A stretch of 40,460 bases of DNA from assembly GCA_050246595.1 (NCBI GenBank), contig JBFWVT010000044.1, forward strand, positions 1-40,460, given 5' to 3'. Shown here piece by piece: positions 25,540 through 33,177 of this stretch; the stretch's first letter is position 1; the number at the start of each line of letters is the position of its first letter. A program made the position numbers and the translations under genes. This DNA comes from DATARH01 sp050246595. Lineage in GTDB: Bacteria > Pseudomonadota > Alphaproteobacteria > ATCC43930 > CGMCC-115725. The notes under the pieces were generated by a model. It had not been told where the DNA came from, did no database searches, and saw only the letters and a list, made by a program, of their open reading frames with translations.

Positions 25540-26283
25540 TCAGCGCGACAGCAGCCGGTCGACCCAGCGCAGCAATCCGCTGGTCGCGGTGACGGGGGGC
25601 GGCTCGGCTCTGGCAGCGGCGAAATCGGGGGCGTGCCGGTTGCGGCGCGGCGGCAGGTATTTGTTGACCGGGCGATAACCGAGTTCGGGCATCAGGTCCT
25701 TGCCGCCGCGGGTCGCGACCAGTTCGGAAACGGCCGAATTCGGGTCGCCGAGATCGCCGAAAAACCGCGCCTTGGTCGGGCACACCATGACGCAGGCCGG
25801 CAGGCGCTCCTCGGGAACGAGGTTGTCGTTGTAGATCCGGTCGATGCACAGCGTGCATTTTTTCATGACGCCCTCATCGGCATCGAATTCGCGCGCGCCA
25901 TAGGGGCAGGCCCACGAGCACAGTTTGCAGCCGATGCAGATGCTCTCATTGACCAGCACGACCCCGTCCTCGGCTCGCTTGTACGAGGCGCCGGTCGGGC
26001 AGACCGTGACGCAGGCCGCGTCCTCGCAATGCAGGCAGGATTTCGGGAAGTGGACGGTGTGCGCGCCCTCCCCGTCCCCATCCTCAAACGAATGGATGCG
26101 GTTGAACCATACCCCCCAGGCGCCGTCCTCATAGGCGTTGAAGTCGGGCAGCGGCGCCATGTGGCCGCCGGTGTTCCACTCCTTGCAGGCGGTCGCGCAG
26201 GCGTGACAGCCGACGCAGAGATCGAGATCGATAACGAGACCGAGCTTTTTCTGTCCCGGAACCGGGCGCGGCAGATCGGTCAC
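25540..26283 (-). CDS. SoeB-like 4Fe-4S ferredoxin subunit
   Basis: A 247-aa iron-sulfur subunit of the DmsB/NrfC/SoeB type, which carries electrons from a molybdenum catalytic subunit to the membrane. Four cluster motifs are visible: CVGCHACATACKEWNTGG (C23, C26, C29, C33), CLHCEDAACVTVCPTGA, CIGCKLCSWACPYGAREFD, and CTLCIDRI with CVMVCPTKARFFGDLGDP. No signal peptide, so probably cytoplasmic. The start overlaps the catalytic-subunit stop by four bases. I expected a NrfD/DmsC-type membrane anchor (SoeC) next; the following 109 bp contains only a repeat, then a convergent gene. The SoeB name rests on pairing with the SoeA-like partner. Confidence 0.85.
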   Translation of the reverse strand: MTDLPRPVPGQKKLGLVIDLDLCVGCHACATACKEWNTGGHMAPLPDFNAYEDGAWGVWFNRIHSFEDGDGEGAHTVHFPKSCLHCEDAACVTVCPTGASYKRAEDGVVLVNESICIGCKLCSWACPYGAREFDADEGVMKKCTLCIDRIYNDNLVPEERLPACVMVCPTKARFFGDLGDPNSAVSELVATRGGKDLMPELGYRPVNKYLPPRRNRHAPDFAAARAEPPPVTATSGLLRWVDRLLSR

Positions 26284-29204
26284 GATCCCCTCCCCTGCTG
26301 CGAATCGCCGCCATGCGGGCCGGCGAAACCGCCGCCGTAGCGCACGATCTCCGGCGCGGGCGGTAATGAGGGTGGACGGCGCAAGGTCGCGAAGCTGGGC
26401 GCGCTGCGCCCGGCTTCGGCGGCAGGCGCCCTCTCGACACGGACGCGCAAATCATACCAGGCGGCCTGACCGGTGATCGGGTCGGCGTTGGCCAAGCCAT
26501 CGGGGGCGCCGTCGTTCGGCGGCAGCAGGTCGGAAATAAGGTGGTTGAGCAAAAAACCTCTCGTGAATTCGGGCGAGTCCGGAGAAAGATTCCAGGCGCC
26601 GCTGCGCTTGCCGATCGCGTTCCAGGTCCACACCGTGTCCGGATTGACCCCGTCCATCAGCTTGATCTGCGCCTCGATACGACCGGAATGGCTCGATACA
26701 TAGACCCAATCGTCGTCGTCGAGACCGAGGGCGCGGGCGGTGGCACGGTTGATGAACAGCCGGTTCTGGCCGAGGATCTGACGCAGCCAGGCATTCTGCG
26801 AGTGCCAGGAATGGTACATCTGCATCGGCCGCTGCGTGATTGCGTGCAATGGGAAGCCGGCGAGGTCGATGCGCGCTTCCTCGAACGGCGGATACCAGAA
26901 TGGCAGCGGGTCGAAATAGGTCGCGATCCTTGTGCGGTCCTTTTCCGGCGGGACCGCAGGGCCGTGTCCCTGCGCGGCGAGACGGAAGCGCTGCAATGTC
27001 TCGACATAGAGCTGCAACACGATCGGGTCGGGGGCGCCGATCAGCCCCATTGCGGTGGCGGTTTCGAGATAGGCCTTGTTCGCGTGCTTGTAGAAGAGCT
27101 GCTCTGGCGGCAGTTCGTACTTCCAGAAACAGCCATTGGCGATGTAGCAATCGAGCTGGCGAGGGTTCGGCGCGCCCCTGCCCTGCGCTTCGCCGTCCTC
27201 GCCGCGCCAGCCGGCGAGCGGGCCGATGCCGGGGGTGCGCTCGTGCAATGCGATATAATCCTTGTAGCCGCCGGGATAGCGCGGCCCGCCATCGGCGGTG
27301 ACAAAAGCCGGCAGACCGAGCCGGGCGCCAAGCTCGATCAGCACATCCTGGAACGGCCTGACATCGCGGTCGGGTTGCAGGATCGGCTGGCGGATCGCAT
27401 CGCCCGGCCCGTCGGCGCCGCCGATCGGCCGGTCGAGCAAGGAGATGCAGTCCCAGCGCTCGAAATAGGTCGTGTCGGGCAGGATCAGATCGGCATAGGC
27501 CACCGTCTCCGAGTAATAGGCGTCGGAATAGATGATGCGGGGGATGCGGTATTCGCCGGTCGCCGGGTCCTTGTCGGTCAGCATGCGCAGCGTCTCGGGG
27601 ATGTTCATCGCCGAGTTCCACGCCATGTTGGCCATGTACATGAACAGCGTGTCGATCTTGTAGGGATCGCCCTTCCAGGCGTTGCGGATCAGCAGGTGCA
27701 TCAGCCCGTGCGCGGCGATCGGCGCGTCCCACGAAAACGCCTTGTCGATGCGCCCCGGCTTGTCGTCATCGCCGATGATCAGGTCCTCGGGGCCGAGCGG
27801 AAAGCCGAGCGGGGCGCCCGGCAGCGGCTTTCCGGCCACGACCTGATCGGGTCTGCCGGCCGGTTTCGGACCCGGCGGGGCCGGTTTCGGGTAGGGCGAT
27901 TTGTAGCGCCAACCGCCGGGGACATCGATCGTGCCGATCAGGATTTGCAGCAGGTGCAGCGCGCGGCAGGTCTGAAACCCGTTCGAATGCGCCGAGATGC
28001 CGCGCATCGCATGCACCGACACCGGACGGCCGCGCATCGTCTCGTGACGACGGCCGGCCCAGTCGGTCCAGGGTTGCGCGATCTCGATTTCCTGCTCGAA
28101 CGCGGTGCGCGCGATCTCGGCGGCGAGGGAACGGATGCGCGCGGCCGGGATGCCGCAAACCGGCGCGACATTCTCGGGAGCGTATTGCGGATCGAGATAA
28201 CGCTCGGCGATCAGGTGAAAGACCGGCACGGCGCGGCGGCCGTCGGCAAGCGTCGCCTCGCCGACGATCCGGGTCTCGACCCCGGTCTGTTTCGCGCTCG
28301 CGAGGTCGCCGGCGGCGCTCAGCACCAGCGGTTCGCCGGTTTCGGTGCGGGCGAACAGCCCGTCATCGGCGGCGCCGGGGTCCCGGATCACCAGCCAGGC
28401 GGCGTTGGTGTAGCGGCCGAGATAGGCGAGATCGACATGGTCGGTGCGCAACAGTTCGTGGATCAGCGACAGCACGAACAGCCCGTCGGTGCCGGGGCGG
28501 ATGCCAAGCCATTCATCGGCGATCGCCGAATACCCGGTGCGCACCGGGTTGACCGAGATGAATTTGGCGCCGCGCCTTCTAAGACCGGACAGCGCCAGCT
28601 TGATCGGGTTCGAATCGTGGTCCTCGGCGACACCGAACATCAGAAACAGTTTTGTCCGTTCCCAATCGGGTTCGCCGAATTCCCAGAAGCTGCCGCCGAT
28701 CGTGTACATCCCGGCCGCCGCCATGTTGACCGAGCAGAACCCGCCATGCGCGGCGAAATTCGGCGTGCCGAACTGGGTCGCCCAGAACCCGGTCAATGAC
28801 TGGCTCTGGTCGCGGCCGGTGAAAAAGGCGAGTTTTTTCGGGTCCTCTTCGCGGATTTTGGACAGCCACAACAGCGCGGTCGCGATCGCCTCGTCCCACT
28901 CGATCTCGCGGAACTCGCCGGCACCGCGCTCGCCGACCCGCAACAGCGGCTTGGTCAGTTTGGCCGGCGAATATTGCTGCATGATGCCGGAGGCGCCCTT
29001 GCCGCAGATCACGCCGCGATTGACCGGGTGGCGCGGGTTGCCCTCGATAAAGCGGATACCGCCGTCCTTCAGATGGACTTTGATGCCGCAGCGGCAGGCG
29101 CACATATAGCAGGTCGTGTATTTCACCTCGTCGGAGATGCGCGGCGAGGTCTCGACCTCCTCCCGGGGCGACCAGTAGTCGCGCCAGCGTTCGAGCAGAC
29201 TCAT
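26280..29204 (-). CDS. SoeA-like molybdopterin oxidoreductase, catalytic subunit
   Basis: A 974-aa enzyme of the DMSO-reductase family, most like SoeA, the cytoplasmic sulfite:quinone oxidoreductase subunit. The N-terminal 4Fe-4S motif has C32, C35, C39 and C67 (TTCYMCACRCG ... GVICGKG). The likely molybdenum ligand is Cys157 (AAHGGFCSVNMAAAG), as in sulfite/polysulfide/thiosulfate enzymes. Further cofactor-contact regions are MFGVAEDHDSNPIK, HAMRGISAHSNGFQTCRALHL, YSDAYYSETVAYADLILPDTTYFERWD and SQNAWLRQILGQNRLFIN. There is no Tat signal, consistent with the cytoplasmic Soe type. It starts five bases after the TAXI gene and overlaps soeB, so the three form one operon. Alternative substrates (for example formate or arsenite) cannot be excluded. 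Confidence 0.8.
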   Translation of the reverse strand: MSLLERWRDYWSPREEVETSPRISDEVKYTTCYMCACRCGIKVHLKDGGIRFIEGNPRHPVNRGVICGKGASGIMQQYSPAKLTKPLLRVGERGAGEFREIEWDEAIATALLWLSKIREEDPKKLAFFTGRDQSQSLTGFWATQFGTPNFAAHGGFCSVNMAAAGMYTIGGSFWEFGEPDWERTKLFLMFGVAEDHDSNPIKLALSGLRRRGAKFISVNPVRTGYSAIADEWLGIRPGTDGLFVLSLIHELLRTDHVDLAYLGRYTNAAWLVIRDPGAADDGLFARTETGEPLVLSAAGDLASAKQTGVETRIVGEATLADGRRAVPVFHLIAERYLDPQYAPENVAPVCGIPAARIRSLAAEIARTAFEQEIEIAQPWTDWAGRRHETMRGRPVSVHAMRGISAHSNGFQTCRALHLLQILIGTIDVPGGWRYKSPYPKPAPPGPKPAGRPDQVVAGKPLPGAPLGFPLGPEDLIIGDDDKPGRIDKAFSWDAPIAAHGLMHLLIRNAWKGDPYKIDTLFMYMANMAWNSAMNIPETLRMLTDKDPATGEYRIPRIIYSDAYYSETVAYADLILPDTTYFERWDCISLLDRPIGGADGPGDAIRQPILQPDRDVRPFQDVLIELGARLGLPAFVTADGGPRYPGGYKDYIALHERTPGIGPLAGWRGEDGEAQGRGAPNPRQLDCYIANGCFWKYELPPEQLFYKHANKAYLETATAMGLIGAPDPIVLQLYVETLQRFRLAAQGHGPAVPPEKDRTRIATYFDPLPFWYPPFEEARIDLAGFPLHAITQRPMQMYHSWHSQNAWLRQILGQNRLFINRATARALGLDDDDWVYVSSHSGRIEAQIKLMDGVNPDTVWTWNAIGKRSGAWNLSPDSPEFTRGFLLNHLISDLLPPNDGAPDGLANADPITGQAAWYDLRVRVERAPAAEAGRSAPSFATLRRPPSLPPAPEIVRYGGGFAGPHGGDSQQGRGS

Positions 29205-29209
29205 TCTGA

Positions 29210-30397
29210 TCAGGGTTCCTTCGGCTGGACCGCATCGGCCTCGGACGATATATCCTTACCGCGCCCATCCTGCGCGACTTCTTTTGTGCCGTTGCCGTTT
29301 GCCTGCGTTTCGGGCGGCAGCGCCGGGGTGTTGTTCACCGGTAGACCGGCCTCGCGATAAAAGCGCGCCGCGCCGGCGTGCAGCGGGACCGACAGCCCGT
29401 CAAGCGCGCGCTCCAGGCGGATCTGGGCGCCGATCGGCTCGACCGCGCTCAGCAGCTTCGCGGTCGCCGGGTTCCACAACGATTTTGTGATCGCATAGAC
29501 CAGATCGGGATCGGCCCGGCTGTTGGTCAGCCACAGCGCCGAAAAACCGATCGAGGGGGTCGGCGTTTCGACCCCCGAATAGGCGCCCGCCGGGATCGCC
29601 GTGATCTGGTAATGGGCGAAATCCTTCTTCAGTCTTTCCACCACCTCACCCTCGATCGGGATCAGCCGGATCGGCGTGCTCGCGGCCAGATCCCGGATCA
29701 CCGGCACCGGAGACCCGCCGACAAGAAACAGCGCGTCGATCGTCCCCGCCTTCAGTTCGGCGGCCCCCGGTGCGGGCCGCAGGTATCTCTGAACGAGATC
29801 GCCGCCGCCCAGCCCCGCCGCCTCGAACACGATTGCGGCGTCGGCGGCGCTGCCCGACCCGGCCTCGCCGACCGCGACCGTCTTGCCCTTGAGATCGGCG
29901 AGCGAGCGGATCGGACTGTCGGCCCGGACAACGAGATGCGCCACCGCCGGAAACAGGCTGGCGATCGCGCGCAGCTCGCGCAGCGGACCGCTGTCGGCGA
30001 ACAGCTTGACCCCGTTATAGGCCCAGCCGGCGAGATCGGCCTGGGCAAAACCCGATTCGATCTCACCCTTGTCGATCAGCCGCAAATTGCCGATCGAACC
30101 CGGTGTTGCCTGCGCCACCGCGACGAGACCCGGAACGCCGCAAGTGCCGCCGCGTCCGCAAGGCGGTCCCTCGGTCGGCCCCGACACCGCGCTGGCGACG
30201 ATGCCGCCGATTTCGAAAAAACTCCCGCCGGTAGCCGCCGTGCCGATCCGGAAATAGCGCGGCTCGGGTGCCGGCTCCTGCGCCCTCGGCTGCGCGTTTG
30301 CGAACCCGGCAAGAGCGGCGGCGAACAGCAGGCCGACGCACGGAAACCCGCACCAGCGCCGCCAATCGATCCTGATTGTGTGCCGCGGGGCAGCCAT
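29210..30397 (-). CDS. TAXI-family TRAP transporter solute-binding protein
   Basis: A periplasmic binding protein of about 395 aa of the TAXI family. A signal peptide (CVGLLFAAALAGFANAQ) precedes the signature YFRIGTAATGGSFFEIGGIVASAVSG. Family segments follow: NLRLIDKGEIESGFAQADLAGWAYNG, LVVRADSPIRSLADLKGKTVAVGEAGSGS and AGAYSGVETPTPSIGFSALWLTNS. TAXI proteins feed a fused DctQM membrane permease, which is absent here. Leading an operon with a Soe-like enzyme suggests the ligand could be a sulfur-containing acid, but that is conjecture. Start is uncertain: ATG 30397 (MAAPRHTIRIDW) fits the signal peptide; ATG 30412 adds five residues. The C-terminal 40 residues are Asn/Glu/Pro-rich and unusual. 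Confidence 0.85.
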   Translation of the reverse strand: MAAPRHTIRIDWRRWCGFPCVGLLFAAALAGFANAQPRAQEPAPEPRYFRIGTAATGGSFFEIGGIVASAVSGPTEGPPCGRGGTCGVPGLVAVAQATPGSIGNLRLIDKGEIESGFAQADLAGWAYNGVKLFADSGPLRELRAIASLFPAVAHLVVRADSPIRSLADLKGKTVAVGEAGSGSAADAAIVFEAAGLGGGDLVQRYLRPAPGAAELKAGTIDALFLVGGSPVPVIRDLAASTPIRLIPIEGEVVERLKKDFAHYQITAIPAGAYSGVETPTPSIGFSALWLTNSRADPDLVYAITKSLWNPATAKLLSAVEPIGAQIRLERALDGLSVPLHAGAARFYREAGLPVNNTPALPPETQANGNGTKEVAQDGRGKDISSEADAVQPKEP

Positions 30398-30695
30398 GGG
30401 CGATAACACCATTGTTGACTGTTTATTGCAACCCGGGCTTCGCGGCATTTTTGTGTCGGATCAGACCGGTCCGGGCGGGGGAGAGGCCTTATGACGCACC
30501 CCGGGCAGGCGCGGCTCGCCGAACGGGAGGAGACGCAAACAGCGCCCGTACACGCCTCCGGTTGCCGAGGCGGCATGATCTTTCCCCCATCTGGCGTTTC
30601 GGAAACGCACCGGGGGCGGTTCTGTTTGAGTCCCAAGACGCCGCTATGGACAAGAATCGAGCGGGCCTTACTGAACGGAACTGAAGGAGAACGAG

Positions 30696-31073
30696 ATGAC
30701 GCGTCATTTCCTAGCTGCGCTACTCGCCGCCGGCGCCCTCGCAACGGCTCCGGCCATCGCCCAGCAGACATCGCAGAGCAGCCAGCCGACACAGACGGAA
30801 ACCGTCCCGGTCCAGCTCACCACGCAACAGATCATGCGGGTCCAGCAGAAGCTGCACGAGCAGAACCTGTATACCGGCGCAACCGACGGTCTCTGGGGAT
30901 CGTCAACCCAGACGGCCGTGAAGAATTTCCAAAGGAAAGAGCAGCTTCCGGTAACCGGCCAGCTGGACACGCAGACCATGGCGAGGCTCGGTCTCGGCAC
31001 GGGTTCCGGCGGCTCCGGGACTTCCGGCAGCGGCGGCTCGCAGGGGTCGCAGCAGCAGGGATCGCAACGGTAG
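30696..31073 (+). CDS. Secreted peptidoglycan-binding-domain protein
   Basis: A 125-aa protein with a Sec signal peptide (MTRHFLAALLAAGALATAP ... AIAQQ). A Gln/Thr/Ser-rich linker follows, then one PGBD-1 domain (about 42-98: IMRVQQKLHEQNLYTGATDG, LWGSSTQTAVKNFQRKEQL, VTGQLDTQTMARLGL). The C-terminus is Gly/Ser/Gln repeats. The domain binds cell-wall peptidoglycan. There is no catalytic domain, so it is a binding or structural protein only. AAGGAG about eight bases before the ATG supports the start. It is monocistronic. Confidence 0.82.
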   Translation: MTRHFLAALLAAGALATAPAIAQQTSQSSQPTQTETVPVQLTTQQIMRVQQKLHEQNLYTGATDGLWGSSTQTAVKNFQRKEQLPVTGQLDTQTMARLGLGTGSGGSGTSGSGGSQGSQQQGSQR

Positions 31074-31205
31074 ACGGGACCGATCCGAAACAGCAGGGCG
31101 CCTGAACGACCGTGGGCCGGGCCATTCTGCCGGCGCTGCTCGGCGATGGTCCGGTCCCGGCGACAACAGGCGCAAGAAGGAAAGCGGGTCGCTGCCCCGG
31201 TGCGG

Positions 31206-31688
31206 CTAGCCGGGGTTGCGTTTCTTGAGCAGGTATTTCTGCTCGCCGGTCAGCACAAGCTCATTCTTCTGGTTGTGCACGCTCACCGCGACCGTGACGA
31301 CCCCGGTCGTGCGCTGCGCGGTCAAGGCGGCGACCGTCAGGTTCGGATAGAGCGTGTCGCCGGGATAGACCGGTTTCAGGAATTTTGACGACTGCTCGAT
31401 AAAGGCGATCAGCGAATCGCCGATGACATGGGCAAAGGTGCCGGCGCCGGCGGCGGTAAAGCACAGCACCTGATACCCGTGCGCCAGCGGACCGGGATGG
31501 CCGCGCTCGCGGCAATATTCGACATCGTAGTGGATCGGGTGGTTGTCGGCCGAGACCGTCTGGAACGCCGCGAAATTGGCCTCGGTGACGGTGCGGCTCG
31601 GGATGTAGAATTGCTCGCCGATCGCGAGGTCCTCGAAATACCGGCTCTGCGGAAAGCGGTGCCGCCGCCGGTCGAAAGCTTCGCTCAT
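31206..31688 (-). CDS. MaoC-like hot-dog dehydratase
   Basis: A 160-aa single hot-dog-fold protein of the MaoC/(R)-specific enoyl-CoA hydratase family. The hydratase motif is visible as FQTVSADNHPIHYDVEYCRERG (catalytic Asp and His in D-x-(H/N)-P-x-H), followed by LAHGYQVLCFTAAGAGTF and FLKPVYPGDTLYPNLTV. Family members hydrate 2-enoyl-CoA or act on mesaconyl-type substrates; the substrate here is unknown. It is the third gene in the UGSC-SOUL-MaoC operon, nine bases after the SOUL gene. Confidence 0.88.
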   Translation of the reverse strand: MSEAFDRRRHRFPQSRYFEDLAIGEQFYIPSRTVTEANFAAFQTVSADNHPIHYDVEYCRERGHPGPLAHGYQVLCFTAAGAGTFAHVIGDSLIAFIEQSSKFLKPVYPGDTLYPNLTVAALTAQRTTGVVTVAVSVHNQKNELVLTGEQKYLLKKRNPG

Positions 31689-31697
31689 ATCCGGCCC

Positions 31698-32354
31698 TCA
31701 CTGTTGCGCGATCTCGATCATGACCTCGTTGCGGCGCAGAAACGGCAAGGTCCAGGGCGGGTTGTAGAACGCGAAGGCGGGAGGCGACAGCGGGCGCAGA
31801 CCTTTATCCCGGATAAAGCTTTCGAGCCGCTTGGTGTGCCGTTGCAGACCGGTGTCGCGCGCCACGCCGGAGAACCGGATCGCCGCAAAGCGCTTTGCTT
31901 CGAGATGCCTGAGCATGACCGCCGGATTATTGGGCCGGGGCAGCGTATCGGTTGTGTAGCGCGCCGGCATTACGAACCGCACCAGCCAGAAGCCGTTTTC
32001 CGGCTGCTGTGTCACCGGCGCCGTCATCGCGATCTTTTCGCTGCTCGGCTGTCCGCCGGGCTGCTGCGTCACCGCTGCCCGCATCGCGATGACCCGGGAG
32101 GCGGTGTTGTCGCCGAAGATGTAATCGGCGAGCGTGCGGAAGCCCTGCCGTATCGCGTGCTCCCGGTCGCCCGAAATCTCGGTTTCGGCCACGATCATCG
32201 GGGTGTAGTCGCGGATCTCGATGTTGCGCTTGCGATGGACGACCTTGTAGCGCGCCCGCTCGACCTGGCTGGCAATTGGTCCCCACAACACCGCGCCGAG
32301 CGCCAGCGATCCGCCAATTCCGGCTGCGGTCCACCAAAGCTGTTTTCTGTTCAT
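31698..32354 (-). CDS. SOUL-family heme-binding protein, membrane anchored
   Basis: A 218-aa protein. One N-terminal hydrophobic helix (WWTAAGIGGSLALGAVLWG) anchors it or acts as a signal. The SOUL domain spans about 35-218: YKVVHRKRNIEIRDYTPMIVAET, GFRTLADYIFGDN, SEKIAMTAPVTQQP, FVMPARYTTDTLPRPNNP, FAAIRFSGVARDTGLQRHTKRLESFI and FAFYNPPWTLPFLRRNEVMIEI. SOUL/HBP proteins bind heme or related tetrapyrroles. Its ATG overlaps the stop of the selenoprotein gene upstream by four bases, so the two are translationally coupled, provided that the upstream TGA is read through. Confidence 0.9.
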   Translation of the reverse strand: MNRKQLWWTAAGIGGSLALGAVLWGPIASQVERARYKVVHRKRNIEIRDYTPMIVAETEISGDREHAIRQGFRTLADYIFGDNTASRVIAMRAAVTQQPGGQPSSEKIAMTAPVTQQPENGFWLVRFVMPARYTTDTLPRPNNPAVMLRHLEAKRFAAIRFSGVARDTGLQRHTKRLESFIRDKGLRPLSPPAFAFYNPPWTLPFLRRNEVMIEIAQQ

Positions 32355-32902
32355 GCACCAGTTCCAACTGTTGTCCAGCGCTGCTCGGCCTGCTCGGCGG
32401 CTTGCGCCGCGCGCGCGTCGATCCCGGCTTCCGAGATCGTGCTGAGCGGGTGGTCGATGACGACCGGCGCGAGGTCCGGCATGCCGAGCGCCGCCCGCTG
32501 CACCTCGGCCTCGTGGAGAAATTCGGTGGTGACGACGACCGCGACCGGCCGCCCCAGTCTTTCGAGCGCGATTGCGTCATGCGTACAGCACGACGTGCAC
32601 GACCCTCAATCGCCGATCGCGGTCAGGACGATATCGTTCTCGGAAGCGATCCGCCCGATCAACACCGGCTCGGCCGCTTTTGAGAAGCTTTCCTTGCGGT
32701 AGTAGTTGACCGCGGCGAAATCGTGGCGCTCGCCGAGAAGCAGCGCCGTTTTGCGCAGGAGCCGCCCGGCATTCCATTTTGTGTTGTCGAGAATGCCGAG
32801 CCGCAGACCCGCGAGCACCACGACGCGCGGCGCCGGAGAAGCGTGTTCCGCTTCGACCCGCCCGCGCGGATCAAAGACCGGCGCAAATTCATTTTGCTGC
32901 AT
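32351..32902 (-). CDS. UGSC-family selenoprotein (in-frame TGA = selenocysteine 99)
   Basis: Reading TGA at 32606-32608 as selenocysteine, the frame from ATG 32902 (MQQNEFAPVFDPRG) to TGA 32351-32353 gives 183 aa. The N-terminal half has LAGLRLGILDNTKWNAGRLL and IASENDIVLTAIGD. Sec99 then begins the family motif UGSCTSCCTHD, followed by AIALERLGRPVAVVVTTEF. A paralogue at 36231 carries TGA at the same aligned position. The motif defines the UGSC (seleno)protein family known from metagenomes; function is unknown, but a Sec plus three nearby Cys suggests redox or metal/thiol chemistry. Support for readthrough: the downstream half is open for 84 codons, and its own stop overlaps the next gene start by ATGA. 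A conserved hairpin also follows the TGA. The selenocysteine machinery must be encoded elsewhere. Confidence 0.85.
32576..32608 (-). promoter_or_regulatory. SECIS-like hairpin after the UGSC-1 UGA
   Basis: Two bases after the UGA (32606-32608), GTCGTGC (32603-32597) pairs with GCATGAC (32582-32576), seven pairs including one G-U, around a 14-nt loop containing GTGCTGT. Position and size fit bacterial SECIS elements, which must lie immediately 3' of the UGA for SelB binding. The paralogue has the same structure; 30 of 33 bases are identical. Confidence 0.6.
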
Positions 32903-32994
32903 GCGAGGATCGCCTTGGAGTGTCGGTTGCCGGGAGCGCCTGAAGTGTCTGACAGAACCGGGAACGGCGGTACGAGGGGGCTGTTCCGGAGTGC

Positions 32995-33057
32995 ATGGCC
33001 AAGCCCCTTGTATCCAATGACCTGTGGGCCGTTGTCGAGCCGCTGACGCCAGCCTAA
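32995..33057 (+). mobile_element. IS5-like transposase N-terminal remnant
   Basis: ATG 32995 opens a 20-codon frame MAKPLVSNDLWAVVEPLTPA ending in TAA. It resembles the start of IS5/IS427-group transposases (MAKPLLxxDLWxxIEPLLP). GGGGCTGTTCCGGA at about 32977-32990 could be a terminal repeat. Only the 5' end remains, in the divergent region between UGSC-1 and the MFS gene. Match is from memory and short. Confidence 0.45.
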
Positions 33058-33177
33058 ACCGGGATCGTGAGCCTCGGCTCCCGATCATCGGCGGATCAGC
33101 CCTGCCGAACCGAAGGTTGCCGGCTGCCTCCATGCGCGCCATCTTGAGAGCCGCGCAATCGGAGGTGTGGGAGCGGC

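Noticed and set aside
26541..28799. A 752-aa plus-strand ORF inside the molybdoenzyme gene
   Set aside because: No domain and shadow-like composition; the opposite strand has full DMSO-reductase-family motifs.
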